A DNA stretch of 64,000 bases from Rusavskia elegans. Taxonomy: Eukaryota; Ascomycota; Lecanoromycetes; Teloschistales; Teloschistaceae. The translations under genes were made by a program, and so were the position numbers. The stretch lies in the NCBI GenBank assembly GCA_011316305.1, contig SAUG01000008.1, positions 124,001-188,000 on the forward strand, written 5' to 3'. The number at the start of each line of letters is the position of its first letter. Within the stretch, counting starts at the first letter, position 1. This document shows, one piece after another, positions 21,790 to 34,143 of the stretch. Under the pieces are notes generated by a model. That model saw only the letters and a list, made by a program, of their open reading frames with translations. It made no database searches and had not been told where the DNA came from.

Positions 21790-22649
21790 GACGTCGATGG
21801 ATCTGAGCCGAGGCAGTCCACGGCCAGGGCCTCTACCGTATTTGCATCTGATCCTTCAAGACCTAGCCAATTCAGATATAGTTCGTTCAGTAGAGAATTT
21901 GGATTCGGCGATTAAACAATCTGACTCTGAGTCAGTTTGATGTATGTACTTTAGCTACAGAATTTCCCTGAGCGCCCCGTATGCTCAATTCCTCTGCCCT
22001 AAGAAATATACAGGAAATCAACATCAGACGCCTTGTAACACTTGAACAGATCTCGTTGCTGCCGTCTGTAACTCATTGCGTATTCTCGTAATTTCGGAGT
22101 CCTTCGAATGCTAATTCTTGATACGAATTCGAGACATCAGACACCGCTAGCTTCCACACCCTCTAACCTCTCATGAATGAAACGGCTCCCAACAGCTGTA
22201 GAACTGACCACCAATTGATCTCAGTACTTACATGGTGTGCTGCACGGGTTTGAAAGCCCTCATGAAGCTGGGCTTCGGGCACAACAAGGCAAGCCGTTAG
22301 GAGACTGCCTAAGGTATGCACTGTAGCGAGTCGTATGTTGTAAGCGTAGATGCTAGCGAAAGGTCATTGATGGGTTGATATATGATGGGAAGCCTTTGGA
22401 CGTATGTTCATGTAGGCCAATGACTTGAAATTACCCGTTCAGGGGAACCATCAAGCGGCGACAGGGAGTAGATGGATTTCTTGTGTGGCTCTCCGCACGG
22501 TTACCGTCCTTTTTCTGATTCTGGAATCCCTGCGATGAGCATGTTGACGATTCTGGAATGTGCTAAGGCTCAATTGCGAAGTCTGACAGTCACAGAGCCT
22601 TGTCGCGGATGATACCGCCGGTAAGTCCTACTTTGGCATGATCATCAAG
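21790..22649. other. Intergenic, promoter of Lon and 3' flank of DBP10
   Basis: No supported gene. The 5' side of Lon (21790 upward) is the likely promoter. No motif was identified. Confidence 0.4.
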
Positions 22650-25391
22650 TTATCGACCCTTTCCTTTTTTCCCCGGTCTTGCATTCTTCTCCATTCTCTT
22701 CTGCTTCAAGCTCCTCTGTTTCCGGACATCATCAACACCTCTAATCTCACTCCTACCACCATCGTCCCTGAACCTCCCAATCTTCTTCTCCTTTGCTGCT
22801 TCAACCTTCTTTTTCCTCTTATGAAAGTCGTCTCGGAATTTGTCAGCATCTTTCGGTGCTTTCTCTACCTTATGCTTGAATCTCCTTCCTCCCCTCGGAG
22901 AGTTGGACCCTGAAGCTTTCTCGGTATCACCAGTCTTTGGTAGCTTCTCGATTCGATTGGCCTTCTTCCAGGCATCGAATCTTCCACTGCGAAAGCTCGC
23001 CGCAATCTTCTGCCCACTCTCGCCCTGGATCATGGCTTTGCCTTTGCTGCCGTCCTCATCGTTGGCTCGGGCTACATACTTCTTGCTCTTCTTGTCCCAT
23101 CGCAGACCTTTCGGCCGGCTCGGTTCGGCAAAGGCCTTCGCTCCTTCGTCGTTGTTGAGATCCATCGTGACGCCTCGAGCGGCTTCAAGGAAGTTGTTAT
23201 TCTGGGAAGTGGTATTGTAGGAACCAGACTGGACGCCATATCCTCTCTCTTCTGCTTGATTGATTGACGTTGGATTGTACGACATGAAGAACTCAGAATC
23301 CTGAAAGCCGCGGTTGCCGTTGTTGTTAGGTTTACCTTGTTGAGTAAAAGTGACTTCGAGTTCGGTGTCAGACGCGGAGCCCATGTTAAGATCTACGCTT
23401 GAGTCCATGTCAGCGTCTTCAGGAAAGGATGCGTTTCCATCACCGGCTACATCTTGATCAACGATTCGAGATGCGTGCTCAACGTCAATGCCCTTTTGCC
23501 GTTTGGCATTAATTGTATACCTGCGCTTTTTCATGACCTCCGCAGCCTCGCTTCCTCCGCCACGTTGACCTATCTCAAACACGGTCTCCGGTGGTCTGAA
23601 GCCACTGACTCGGGCAAGCATCTTGGCTCGTTCGATCTCCAGTCGGTCAGTATCGTCGTTGAACAAGAGATGCAGACCCATCCAGCTTTTTGTATTGGTC
23701 AGTTCTTTCGCTCGCCTTACGCTCTCGGTTGAGGCGGCATTCCGTGTTCTTAGATACAACTTCTCGCCTTTTCCTGCGACATCCCTCAAAGCTGGCAAAT
23801 CTGCGTCTTCGTCTAACAGCTTGCTCACCCATTCGCAATGTCTCTCCAGTCGATCTCGAACAAGGCCCCCTATAGCAACGTCTTCGGCATAGTTGGCTGT
23901 ATCAGTTTCGTCTCTGCCAACCACCAAGCGCCGACCAAGGAACAGTTGCAAATCTAGGACGTACGGCAGGTCAGAGTCACGGATCAGGCTGTAGCTCCAA
24001 CCCTTCTGGCCTGCTCTTGCTGTTCGTCCTACACGATGAACATATATCTTTGGCTGAGACGGAAAATCGTAATTGATGACGTTCGCTAGGATGGGGATAT
24101 CTATACCACGAGCGGCAACATCAGTGACCACGAGCATATTCGTCATTCCAGTCCGAAAGTCCTCAACCTCCATTCTACGCGCCGTTTGATCCAGCGCACC
24201 GTAAACGTGGGAGACAGCGAAGCCAGCATGACGAAGTAATGTAGCAAGATATTCAACATGATGCTTCGTCGCAGCAAAGATGATTGTGGAGTGTTTTGTG
24301 GGCGAATCTTTCCGGTCATTCCTCTCCATCTCGGCGCGTTTTCTTTTTTTGGGATTTTTCTCGGACTCTCCTGCCTTCCTGCTCTTGGCAGCTTCAGTTT
24401 GTCCCGTGGGCATATGGATGATGTCGCTTAGGATGTGAAGAAGACCACCTTCTTTCTCGGCACTCTTCATCGTGAAGAAGACGCTCTGAAGATCTGGAGA
24501 AACCTTGCTCTCAGCATCCAGTCTTACCAAGGTCGGCTCCTGTAATCCAGCTCTAGCAAACTCAACCAAGGATCTCGGAAGCGTGGCAGAGAACAAAAGG
24601 GTTTGCCTAGCCGAAGGCAGTGCATGTAGAATTTCTGTTAGTTGCGCAGCGAATCCCATTTCGAACAAGCGATCAGCCTCGTCAAAAACCACGTAACGGA
24701 TTGAAGACATATCCAGGCTCATTTCAACTTTGAGATGCAGGAAGCGGCCAGGCGTAGCAATGATGATATCAGGATTGCCAGCCATAGAGCCAAACTGCTC
24801 CTCAAGCGAGTCTCCTCCTACAAGCAAGACACAATTCAGGTCTGTTCCTCGTCCAAACTCTTTGACGACTTTCAGTGTTTGTAGAGCCAACTCTCTAGAC
24901 GGTGACAGTATCAACGATCTTGCTCCAACTTTGGCGCTGTGGCTCTTCAGCTTCTCAACCATTGGGACCACGAAAGCAGCCGTCTTCCCCGACCCAGTCC
25001 TTGCCATACCCACGACATCTTGCCCATCGAGTACCAGCGGTATTGTTTTCCGCTGTATGGGCGTTGGCACGGAAAAGCCTTTTCTTGTAATCGCCTTTAG
25101 GAGGTTGGCGTTAAGACCCATTGCCTGAAAGCCTCCACCTTTCTTCACGGTCTTTCCCTTCAGATTTGATGCTTTACGATTCGAAGCAGCTTGTACATCT
25201 GCAATGAAATCCGCATCGTCTGAGCCACTATCGTTCTCTAGGTCTGGCATAGTTTCCATTGCACGCTTGCGATCTGGATGCTGTTGGGCTCCCCCATCTT
25301 CCGAACCCGAATCCACACCATTGTCGAGCAAGGCATTTGCAATGTTGACGCCAGCCTCCGACAGCGCGGGCGAAAGCGCTCTGTGAGGCAT
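22650..25391 (-). CDS. dbp10: ATP-dependent RNA helicase DBP10
   Basis: A single exon of 913 residues from the ATG at 25391 ([18 protein letters not shown]). The open frame extends 47 codons further up but the family starts near here. The DEAD-box motifs occur in order: Q motif ([15 protein letters not shown]), I ([11 protein letters not shown]), Ia (PSRELALQT), II ([14 protein letters not shown]), III (LFSATLP), IV ([14 protein letters not shown]), V ([13 protein letters not shown]) and VI ([13 protein letters not shown]). A long C-terminal region with the DBP10-type block ([20 protein letters not shown]) ends in a Lys/Arg-rich tail ([20 protein letters not shown]). An acidic, low-complexity insert after motif III contains [15 protein letters not shown], a likely nuclear localisation signal. 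Dbp10 is a nucleolar factor for 60S ribosomal subunit assembly. Confidence 0.95.
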   Translation of the reverse strand: MPHRALSPALSEAGVNIANALLDNGVDSGSEDGGAQQHPDRKRAMETMPDLENDSGSDDADFIADVQAASNRKASNLKGKTVKKGGGFQAMGLNANLLKAITRKGFSVPTPIQRKTIPLVLDGQDVVGMARTGSGKTAAFVVPMVEKLKSHSAKVGARSLILSPSRELALQTLKVVKEFGRGTDLNCVLLVGGDSLEEQFGSMAGNPDIIIATPGRFLHLKVEMSLDMSSIRYVVFDEADRLFEMGFAAQLTEILHALPSARQTLLFSATLPRSLVEFARAGLQEPTLVRLDAESKVSPDLQSVFFTMKSAEKEGGLLHILSDIIHMPTGQTEAAKSRKAGESEKNPKKRKRAEMERNDRKDSPTKHSTIIFAATKHHVEYLATLLRHAGFAVSHVYGALDQTARRMEVEDFRTGMTNMLVVTDVAARGIDIPILANVINYDFPSQPKIYVHRVGRTARAGQKGWSYSLIRDSDLPYVLDLQLFLGRRLVVGRDETDTANYAEDVAIGGLVRDRLERHCEWVSKLLDEDADLPALRDVAGKGEKLYLRTRNAASTESVRRAKELTNTKSWMGLHLLFNDDTDRLEIERAKMLARVSGFRPPETVFEIGQRGGGSEAAEVMKKRRYTINAKRQKGIDVEHASRIVDQDVAGDGNASFPEDADMDSSVDLNMGSASDTELEVTFTQQGKPNNNGNRGFQDSEFFMSYNPTSINQAEERGYGVQSGSYNTTSQNNNFLEAARGVTMDLNNDEGAKAFAEPSRPKGLRWDKKSKKYVARANDEDGSKGKAMIQGESGQKIAASFRSGRFDAWKKANRIEKLPKTGDTEKASGSNSPRGGRRFKHKVEKAPKDADKFRDDFHKRKKKVEAAKEKKIGRFRDDGGRSEIRGVDDVRKQRSLKQKRMEKNARPGKKGKGR

Positions 25392-28300
25392 CTTGGGCTG
25401 TCGACAACAACTGAGCAATGGGTTTTCCAGCAGAAAAGTTGGTGAATGTCGGCGATCGGCAGTTATGTCGGCCCGAGATCTAATGCTAGCGGTGTGCGAA
25501 ATGGATGTCGTTTCTTGGCACTGAAGATCCACACACCAACCGCATCATTTTTGTCAGTAATGTCTGTGTATTTCTGACGCAAGAATTAACTTTAGACGTC
25601 TTAAATTAAGCTAATTGCAGGAATCTCGAAGCTGTAAATATACTGTCATGTACAAATACTGCATCACATCCCGCGCTATGGCATCCGATTCAGGGTAGTC
25701 CCACTGTATGTTCTTCGCCCCACTGTATGTTCTTCGCCCCACTGTATGTTCTTCGCCCCACTGTATGTTCTTCGCCGTGCCCCAGCGCATGAAGCAATAC
25801 TAGGCTGACGATGACTCGTGTGGGACATAATGACAGCCTGATATGAACACTCATTTAATAAGGCACGAGACGTGCTCATATCTAGCTCGGTGCTAGCTGA
25901 TTAGAATCACATCCGAGAGGAGTGATTACACTATCTGCTTCCTGGACACCGAAAGGAGAGTTACTATTCCTGTTCTGACCGACGGACAGATACTCTACGC
26001 ACGATAAACGTATGTAATTCCTGCTAGGCTTTCCGTATCAGGAATCTCTCGGTGCTACGAAGTGGTCGCAGCGAGGCTGTAGGAAAAAGCTAATCATAAA
26101 GAAGGAGTTTCTGACAGTGGCTGCGACGTTCGAAGTAAGCTGTGGCTCAGCAACATAGAATCACGTATGCACAAAAAGCGGCACTGATGACGGCCCAATG
26201 CACGAGCGGACCCAGATACATGGGGTAGAGACATAAGTACTCGTCGTGAGAACTTGTGAATGTGATATGACCAGCAACAAACGCTAACTTGGTATGTTCA
26301 AGCCTCACTGAAGTTACTCCGTACTGAGATTGACTCAAAACCCCCAGATCCTTGGCATCAATGTCGGGTGGGATTTCATTGGTGGCCCATTACCGCCATC
26401 AGAAGCAGCTTCTCGCTCCCCTGACTGTTACATTATTGATGCTCTTTCCTTCACGTCCCTGGCCCGCGGTTAGAACGGGCCGGTCGGAACCGCGTAGCAG
26501 TAGGTTATGAGCACTGCATCTATTTCCGAAATATCTGCCCACACGCATGCGAGATGGGGAATTTGATGAGTGATTGGTGCACACGCGGACTGTCTAAGAG
26601 ACATTGTCGGTTCCAAATGCCGGCGAACTGGATGCCCACCGGATGGCATCCAGCTGGGTCTTGCGGACCTGGTATTGGAGCCTGGCTTGCTGGAATGTCC
26701 TCGTAGGTTCTCTTCAATGGCGACGTGATTTTAGAAGAGTTCTTTACTGGCGGAACCCAGATGGTCCGATATTCGATGCAGAAGAGCCAGAATTAAGACA
26801 AGCGAACAAGATATCTCGACAAGGTCATGCAATCAGGATTGAGGAAATCAACTCTGAGGTCCAAGCATGCATCCGGTAATACAAAATCATAACATTCTTC
26901 ATACGCTAGAAGCAGGTCGAAAAGCAAGAGAAGATAGCGCCTAACGATCGTACCGTAGAGTATCGTCATGAAGGTATTGCGCCGATATACAACGTTCGAT
27001 ATTTGGCAGACACCAAGCGTTGAACCTCCGAGGCAAGCCCCAGTCGACTATAGTACAATCTCGCCAGGTGACTTCTGCCGTCGGGGTCATCTGTATACCG
27101 AGATATAACGGCATACTTTGGAGTGTCGCCTTTCATTGCTTGCTTCTCGGGGTCCTTGGACGCATAGAGATCAAATTGGCTTCTCCGCCGAGGTATTTGT
27201 ATCTGATGGTAATTGCTCGCTTTGTAAATGTCAGTATTATATCATGTTCTCAAAGGGGGATGGTATCGAGCTCACTGTCAATTTTGCTTGCGGGTAACCT
27301 GCGGAGATCGCAAGATTCGGGGTCAAAGACAGCCACGTAACGTGTCTCGATCATTGGACGACGATGTGTAGGAGATTGCTTGGACTTGGGAAGACACATG
27401 GCAATGTCAACGTATATGTATGTATATATGATGGCAAAGAGCACTCTGTACGGGAATCCAGTGCAGCTCATGGCGGGCGCTGAGGGGGCGGCATAACCAT
27501 AACAAATAAGCCGGTGAGTCCCAGCCGTCACACTACATACAGCAGCAGCAGATCCAATAAAAATCATATGCAACAGGGAGTGTCCGGTACGCCACTTTCA
27601 GTGACCTGGAGGGATGGGGCGGACGGGCGACAATCCAAAGAGCAGCCTCTGCGGTTACAGTTTGCCAACGCAGGAGTCCGACAGGTGCATGCGAGCTTAC
27701 ATGCCGTGTGCGCAAGCCCATGTCGTGCGCCATGATCATGCCATTTAGGCAGTTCCGAGTGAAATCTTTGGCCGACATAGTTCGTACAGAGCCGCATACA
27801 ATCTTTCAGCCGACCAATCAGTACCTCGTGCCTGACACCACCTCGACCAAAAACAGGGTACCCATCAACCTGCTTGTGCCGCCCGAACCTTTCAGGTTAC
27901 GTTTTGCTGCCTGGTCAATGCTTCCACTGAAGCCTTAGCTGGGTCCGTCGCACGGAGCTCAAGACGACGACTGTACGCAGAAGATGCTCGATGCTCTTGG
28001 ATCTATTGCGTTGACAGACATGAGAAATGGCAATGGAGGGAAGCTCAAAGCCTACAAGACCCGCCTGTCGACTCGTCAGCCCATCTGACTGAACATGTTG
28101 AGGCTTTTCAGCACAGAGTCGGAGTCACAAGGGCTTCGGGGAGTTTGGACCTAGAGAGTCATGCCGATGGTGTCCCCATAACCTGCATCAGGCGAGGTTC
28201 TGGCGAATGAGAGCGACCGCCCTCCCCTCAGCGCCTTGATCATCAGTGGGTCATAATTACGCTGCTACTGCGACTGGTGTCATCAACTCACCGTTTTTTC

Positions 28301-29231
28301 GTGCAGTCATCATGCGAAGAAGAAAGTCCGGCTTGAATTCCTGCCTTCTGCGAAGATTGAGCTGAAAGATGAAGGTTGTACGAGATTAGATGAGAAGGCT
28401 AGCGTCAGCCGCCGCAGAAGCAGATGTGTAGCGCCTTTCGTTCAATGTTGGAGCTATGAAGACGGCCCCCATTCTTGGGGCAGACCGACAGTTTAGCCGA
28501 GGACGAGTTTGCGCCAAGGCCCCCTAAACGCGCTAATATTAGCATTCTATATATACGCCCAGGCGGGGCGCTGTTGGACCCCCAATCGGGTATAGCGTAT
28601 CTAGGTGGACTCAGACCTAATTACAAACTGGGGTATCAAATACCCATCTTGCCAACGACAGTATCAATTTGATGGAGAGTTGAAGGGCCTAATAGGTAGC
28701 GAACCCGTCGACAAATCCCGATTCTAGTAGCTGCGGTTGGTATCGTGTCGTGTCATTGAACATTATGCCAAGTACTGCATCCTCAATTCGCCGGCCTTGT
28801 CTACCATGACCACCGCACAATACTTTCCACTCCACCTTCTTCCCACTCAATTAATTGGAACTTGGAGGGTGGGTAGGAGTCTGCGCCTATACTACACTGT
28901 CAATGAGCCCCAAACGAACCCCGAATGTGTGCTTCCACACTTTCTTTTCATGCACGTCGTCTCATCGTTTCCTTTTTTGGTCTCTGGTCGGGGCTTTTCC
29001 GCGCATTTCATACCAATCAAATGTGAAGATTTAGCCCGCTCCAGTGCGAGGAACGCAAGTGAGCCTTCATCCTTGGGATTTCCATACCGTAGCCTTGTCA
29101 TACCTTCCGGAGGCTCTTTGCGCGGACGAGGTCTAGAAGTCTCTACATTAAGCTGGTATAACCTGCCTTGTACGCGCACGCTGTAGTGCCAACATGTCTA
29201 CAAGGAGAAGATTCCATTTCTGCTGGACACA
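25392..29231. other. Gene-poor 3.8-kb interval
   Basis: No complete gene is supported. It holds a 19-bp tandem repeat (25702-25776), one copy of the decamer TACTCCGTAC (26315-26324) and a short coding-like patch at 26339-26474, which follows a good 56-nt GTATGT...CCCAG intron-like interval but has no upstream exon. The last 400 bp before 29232 are C/T-rich and probably hold the promoter of the hydrolase-patatin gene. Confidence 0.5.
25702..25776. repeat. 19-bp tandem repeat, four copies
   Basis: The unit CACTGTATGTTCTTCGCCC repeats at 25702, 25721, 25740 and 25759, the last copy slightly shortened. The copies are identical, which suggests recent expansion. It lies about 300 bp upstream of the DBP10 start and outside any gene. 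Confidence 0.95.
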
Positions 29232-31915
29232 ATGTCTGGGGAGGCGGTTTCCCCACTAAAGCCACAGACGTTCATGCTTGGGACGGGCGCCAGCACGCCT
29301 ACTGCCAGATATTACGGGCCGAATCTTGATTCGGACGCCTTGGTTAACGAACTGCCTGCTGAAGCGGCAGAACCTCACACCCCAACCACCATCCATCTGT
29401 CGCCCAGTGCATCTGGACTATCAGGAAGGCTCAAGCTTCCATCCGAAGCCAGCTCTACTTCTCTTCAATCGGATCATCCCTTGCATCAGTCTCCTGCAGG
29501 AGCGAATCTCCGAAGACTCTCCCCAAGTGATCGGATTAAGCGCAGACACGAAGAACTTGTACAGCATCCTAAAGACCTCCCCTATCCAGGTGATACGCCG
29601 CCCCGATTGCCAACAGATGATGACTTCCCGAACGCCTTGCGAGTCCAAATAATCCCGAAATATCCCAAGAAAACCGTCGACATCAAACATGTCGTCGTTC
29701 TTTTACATCAACTGGGCCGCCTCGACTCCTCTCTGACACAATTGGCCTGGGACCTGTACGAAGAGCAGCAGGAGACATGCTTTGTTCTGCTGCGGGCGCG
29801 CGAAGGAGTACCAACTCCCGACAGCAGATACGATTGGGCCGACGCAAGCGGTCAATGGGATGAGTTAGCCCTTAAGAGTGCGAGCACTCTGACTGATATG
29901 ATAAAGCGGTCTCTCATCACAAAGTGTGGGTTTGTTCCTCGCTCAATTTTACTCATGGGACATGGCCAAGATGGTATGGCCGTCCTAACCACTGCAGCCC
30001 TTTGGGCAGAGATAGAGTTTGGTGGCGTCGTATCCATTGGAGGTCCTCTACCATATTACCTACGGTCAGCTTCCGCAGACCTAATTACGACACCGGCGCT
30101 TGTTGTTAGGAGTTCGGCTGCGGGCTTGAATCAATCTGCCTTCGACTGCATCGAGCGACGCTTTGCCTGCGTGGACCCTTACACCTTCAGTGGAGCCCAC
30201 GATGCTCTACTGGATACACCCGAGTTGATGAAAGCATTGGTGGAATTTCTTGCTCATCGTTTGCAACGGTCAGAGTGGACGAAGCAAGCAGTCATCAGCT
30301 TTGGTAGTGTGCTGTTCCTCAATCATGAATAATGCTTACTAATACACATGCAGATGGTGGCGGTATCAGAGGCTACGGGAGTCTTCTCATTCTACAGGAG
30401 CTCATGAATAAGATTGGAGATGAAGAGAAGCGGCTCGATGTTCTTAAGGGAAAGGCAACGAGGACAACGTCGAGCTTTGCACCATGGCCCTACAGGCCAA
30501 TAGGTCACGGAAAACAAAGATCATCTTCAAATGGCTCGGCGAAACCTGCAAACATAAGCGGCAGTGACACGGTCGCCAGCGATATCGAAGAACTTCCGAA
30601 CTCTTCATTGTTTCTTCCGTGTCATTACTTCGATTATGCTGTGGGGACAAGCACGGGCGGCCTTATCAGCATTATGCTCTCGCGGCTTCGTATGACAGTC
30701 GATGACTGCATCAATGAGTACAAGACCCTTGGTCAGCAAATATTTGGCAATCCACGGCCGCTCGCCTTCGGGGCGGTCATGTGGCACAAATTCAACTACC
30801 GAGTCCTTGAGGATGTCATAAAAAACGTAACCAGACGACACAGCGAGAAAAGTGAAGTGGATGTATTACACTTCCCATCCGACGAAGACCTTTGTCGAAC
30901 AATTGTCATAGCTTACGCAGAGTACAACAAGACTGAAGCTCCCTATCTTTTCCGTACCTATTACACACCCCGGCCGGCCGCCGATCCCAACAGAACAAGG
31001 TTGAGACAGCCAACCTCCAGGAACCACGGTCAACCTCCCCGACTAAGCATTTGGCAGATTGGACGTGCAACTTCGGCGGCACCAAAGTACTTCCCTCCGA
31101 TCAAAATCGAGAGAAGTATGGGTGATGATCACCAACGCGACGTAAGGTTCAAGGATGGTGGCTTTGGATGCAATAATCCCAGCGAAGAGGCGTACCACGA
31201 TATCGTCCACAAACATGGAGGCTCTTCCGCAGCTGTCAGTTTGTTCATCAGCATTGGTACAGGCGTTTCTCCTGTCGAATTGTTCGCTAAAGCTCCAGGC
31301 AATGTGGCCAACGCTTGGGCCAATCTGAAGGCTGCGAAGAAACACCCTTCTAGAACATTACACGTACACGATGCCATGGCCCGCCTTGCCCGCCGCGACG
31401 ACAAAGATATATTCGACTACTATCGTTTCGATGGGGGCAATCGCCTTGGCCAGGTTGAGCTTGATGAATGGAAGAGTCATCGCCTCACACGTCTAACAGG
31501 TCTCAGCACAGAGCCTGGCTTCAAGACTCTTGATAAGATGTATGTCGCAACCGCAGCTTACTTGCACCAAGGGTTTGTGCAAAAAGGCCTTGATGAGTGC
31601 GCAAAGCTACTCGTGAAACGGCGTCGATATCGAACCAGGGACGCCTCTGCCTGGGACAGATATGCATCCGCATCTTTCTACGAATGCTCCTACCAAAAGT
31701 GTCAGAAAACCCCTCATAAGACTGCACAACTATATAAGGATCACGTAAAGAGAGAGCATTTCTCAGCCTTGGCTGACCAGCCACTGGAAGCGGCCATGAA
31801 GACGTCCCGCCGGTGCTGGATATACCGTAACGCTCCTTCACCCCCCCGATCGAAGACCACTGAGACCAGGCTGGAAAGCAAAGGGCATCCTGCAGCGCCT
31901 CAATACCTCGACTGA
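29232..31915 (+). CDS. Alpha/beta-hydrolase-like + patatin phospholipase + C2H2 finger
   Basis: Exon 1 29232-30303, intron 30304-30353 (50 nt, GTAGTG...GCAG), exon 2 30354-31915; 877 residues. The N-terminal part has VVVLLHQLGRLDSSLTQLAW and a nucleophile-elbow-like LLMGHGQDGMAV, suggesting an alpha/beta-hydrolase-like domain (about residues 150-345). The splice creates the patatin oxyanion loop SFDGGGIRGYG. The patatin core follows: catalytic Ser in VGTSTGGLISI and the Asp in FKDGGFGCNNP. Towards the C-terminus CSYQKCQ...HVKREH fits a C2H2-type zinc finger. Patatin domains hydrolyse acyl chains from phospholipids. The fused hydrolase-like region and finger suggest a cytosolic signalling or defence-like protein, as in other large fungal patatins, but the substrate is unknown. 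There is no signal peptide. The serine in the first domain may be absent: the elbow reads GHGQDG, with Gln where Ser is expected. Confidence 0.88.
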
Positions 31916-32487
31916 CGCGCAGCGAATCTTCAGATTCGGGCGCATCTAGCACTAAATCTGAAGAGCCTCCTCCACCAGCAGCAAGACTCGAGCGGTAACC
32001 CTTGTCCCCCGCCTCTACGCCTAAGTCCCCGGTCCATTGCCTCTGGCCCACAGACAAGGTTAGAGACGAGCAGTACAGGGACTCTGTACACAATAGCACC
32101 AGCGTTGCCGGCCTTGTCATGGATGATTTTTCACTCCATCCACGGCTCCTTGGCCTATCGTTCTGCACCGTTTAATCTCCATCGAGTTCTCGTTTTCACG
32201 CGATCCGATAGTCATTTTAGCGAGGCGTCCGTTCTCAATATTTTGTCTTAGTCTCGTCACCACATTGGGGCAGCCCTAGATACCCTTAGATGTTCGTGTT
32301 ATAGTTTATGCATATTGGGTAGCTGGAATCATGCATCGCAGGGCGCTTTGGGATTAAGGGGACTCTCTCGAAAAGTCCTGTATTCATGTGATTGAGATCC
32401 ATGGAGTGTATAGCGTATGGAAACCTAATATCGTGCCTGTTAGTATAGCGTCCTATAATCAGGGATAACGATCAGACTGTATCTTGC
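31916..32487. other. Intergenic between convergent gene and pseudogene
   Basis: Lies between the stop of the patatin gene and the 3' end of the decayed membrane-protein gene. No gene was recognised. Confidence 0.45.
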
Positions 32488-33461
32488 TTACCGGATAAGG
32501 GCAGCGCTCTCACCTGATATCAAAGCATGATTAAAGAAGCATATATAGACCACGATAACCAGTACTCCCAGTATGATGACGGGCAACTCGAACACAGAGT
32601 GTAGAGACTTGTACGATTTGGCGAAATACCATACCGTATTGAAGATCGCGAACACTGTAAGCTATCCGCCGCCTATTATTACCACGGCGGAAATTCGCCA
32701 AAGCAACTGATCAGTGGACGAGTGGAAATTTGCGAACCACGTTAGCACATGGAGTGCTCCATATACCACGGCAGCGACACCCAATCCGAAGGCTAACGGG
32801 ATTTTGTTAAGCCCCTCATAGTCGGGATTGTCGCTGCAGCGCCGGAGGAATGGCTTGCCATGTAATCCGTTATTTGGGCTTTGCAGTGGCCTAGCAGATT
32901 CAACGGCACGAATGGCCATCTTCCATCGGTTGATGTCCTGTCTTGTGAGACTCAAATTTGGCAGGGATGGATGAATTCTGCTGATCTTATGGCAGGTATC
33001 CAGCGGTATTGTGCTCCTGAGCTTAATGTCCGCAATTTCAGTGACTTCCAGGCCCCAGCGGTTCCATCCCTCATGCTATGGAGCGCCCTTGTATACCAGG
33101 GAGTAGAATCCGGCCGCCGACGATAGGCCTCGTTGATCATTTGCATGATTGCGAGCGCTTCCCGTCTATGACACCTGGAGGCTGTCAACTCGTGCCATAT
33201 CGGTCAGCCATCACGGACAGGATACCAGGCGGTATAAGCAACCATTTCAGGCGCCAGAAGAGCCAGGATCAGCCATCCAACCTTCCTCCACTTCGGTCGC
33301 CAGAAGGTTCCTGGAGGAGAGATATTAGGATACACGGCGGTCCAGACACAGAGCAAAAGGGCGACAAGACAGGTGCTGAGGATATCGAAGGTTCCGCGAC
33401 TGGTGGGATTAGGTTGCCAGTGAACGATGTCGCTACCGGTTCCGAAGAAGAGCGACCTCAT
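32488..33461 (-). pseudogene. Decayed fungal multi-pass membrane protein
   Basis: Minus-strand reading gives an N-terminal block GTFDILSTCLVALLLCVWTA, then GWLILALLAPEMVAYTAW. This is the beginning of a common uncharacterised family of fungal membrane proteins (CVWTA and LLAPE motifs). It is interrupted by TGA at 33206-33204 (YPVRDG, stop, PIWHELTASRC), a one-base frame shift near 32960 (before LSLTRQDINRWKMAI), and TAG at 32664-32662 (SAVVIIGGG, stop, LTVFAIFNTVWYFAKS). The coding-like sequence runs on through a hydrophobic segment (PVIILGVLVIVVYICFF) to a TAA at 32488. The large middle region normal for the family appears shortened. No intron arrangement removes the two stops. With two stops and a shift the gene is best read as inactive. 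It lies next to two transposable elements. Confidence 0.6.
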
Positions 33462-33633
33462 CTTCCCGCACTTGATCTGTGAAGGAGCAACTTATCCTTT
33501 GTGAAGTCGAATCAATCCAGGCATAATGAGCAGAGGAGTCTTGTCGAAGCTGCGGGATAGACGAGATGGGAGTGCTTCATATATATCATGTCCGAGGGTC
33601 CATTGCCTTGTCTGCAGGTCGGGTCTTGGCATA

Positions 33634-34143
33634 CAGTCGTATTCAAAACCCTGAAGTTCCAGGAGGGGTCGGGCTGGGCAACACACATCAAATTCTACCA
33701 CAACCAGGAATTTTAAACCAGGCAAATTATATACTTTGAAGATTCTAAAGAGGCTATTTTAAAGAGCTAAAAGGATAGATTAAAGACTATAATAATTAAG
33801 TATTCTAGTAGAGTACTTCGTATTTAATTGTAGAGAATAAATATTTTCTTTTTAGTTTTATATTATTATATACCCTGCCGGGAAACCTCTTAAAACGACT
33901 ATAAGTAGAGAGTCTTCGAATACCCTACAGGTTTTAAAATAAAAAGTCTAGCGATTAGAATAAGAAAATCTAAAAAGGCAGAATTTTAGTATAGACGAAG
34001 GTCTTTAATTTACAGTCTTAATATTATTTATAAGTCTATTATAGGCTATAATATAAGCCTGTTAAGTTCCGGTTCGTAGTAGAATTTGATGTGTGTTGCC
34101 CAGCCCGACCCCTCCTGGAACTCCAAGGTTTTGAATACGACTG
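33634..34143. mobile_element. MITE with 65-bp terminal inverted repeats flanked by TA (Tc1/mariner-like)
   Basis: The ends 33634-33698 and 34079-34143 are inverted copies, 63 of 65 bases alike, beginning CAGTCGTATTCAAAACC. Weaker similarity continues about 15 bp inwards. Each end is flanked by TA (33632-33633 and 34144-34145), the target site duplicated by Tc1/mariner elements. The inverted match extends 4 bp through the TA, so the exact end is slightly ambiguous. The interior is very AT-rich, contains no transposase and could reflect mutation of repeats. The element lies 170 bp upstream of the decayed membrane-protein gene. Class assignment rests on the TA and the CAG-type terminus only. Confidence 0.8.

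Noticed and set aside
25392..25532. 47 extra codons upstream of the DBP10 start
   Set aside because: They lack family similarity; the typical DBP10 start ([11 protein letters not shown]) begins at 25391.
33492..33725. Open frame reading into the left end of the first MITE
   Set aside because: It is created by the inverted repeat sequence and has no coding features.
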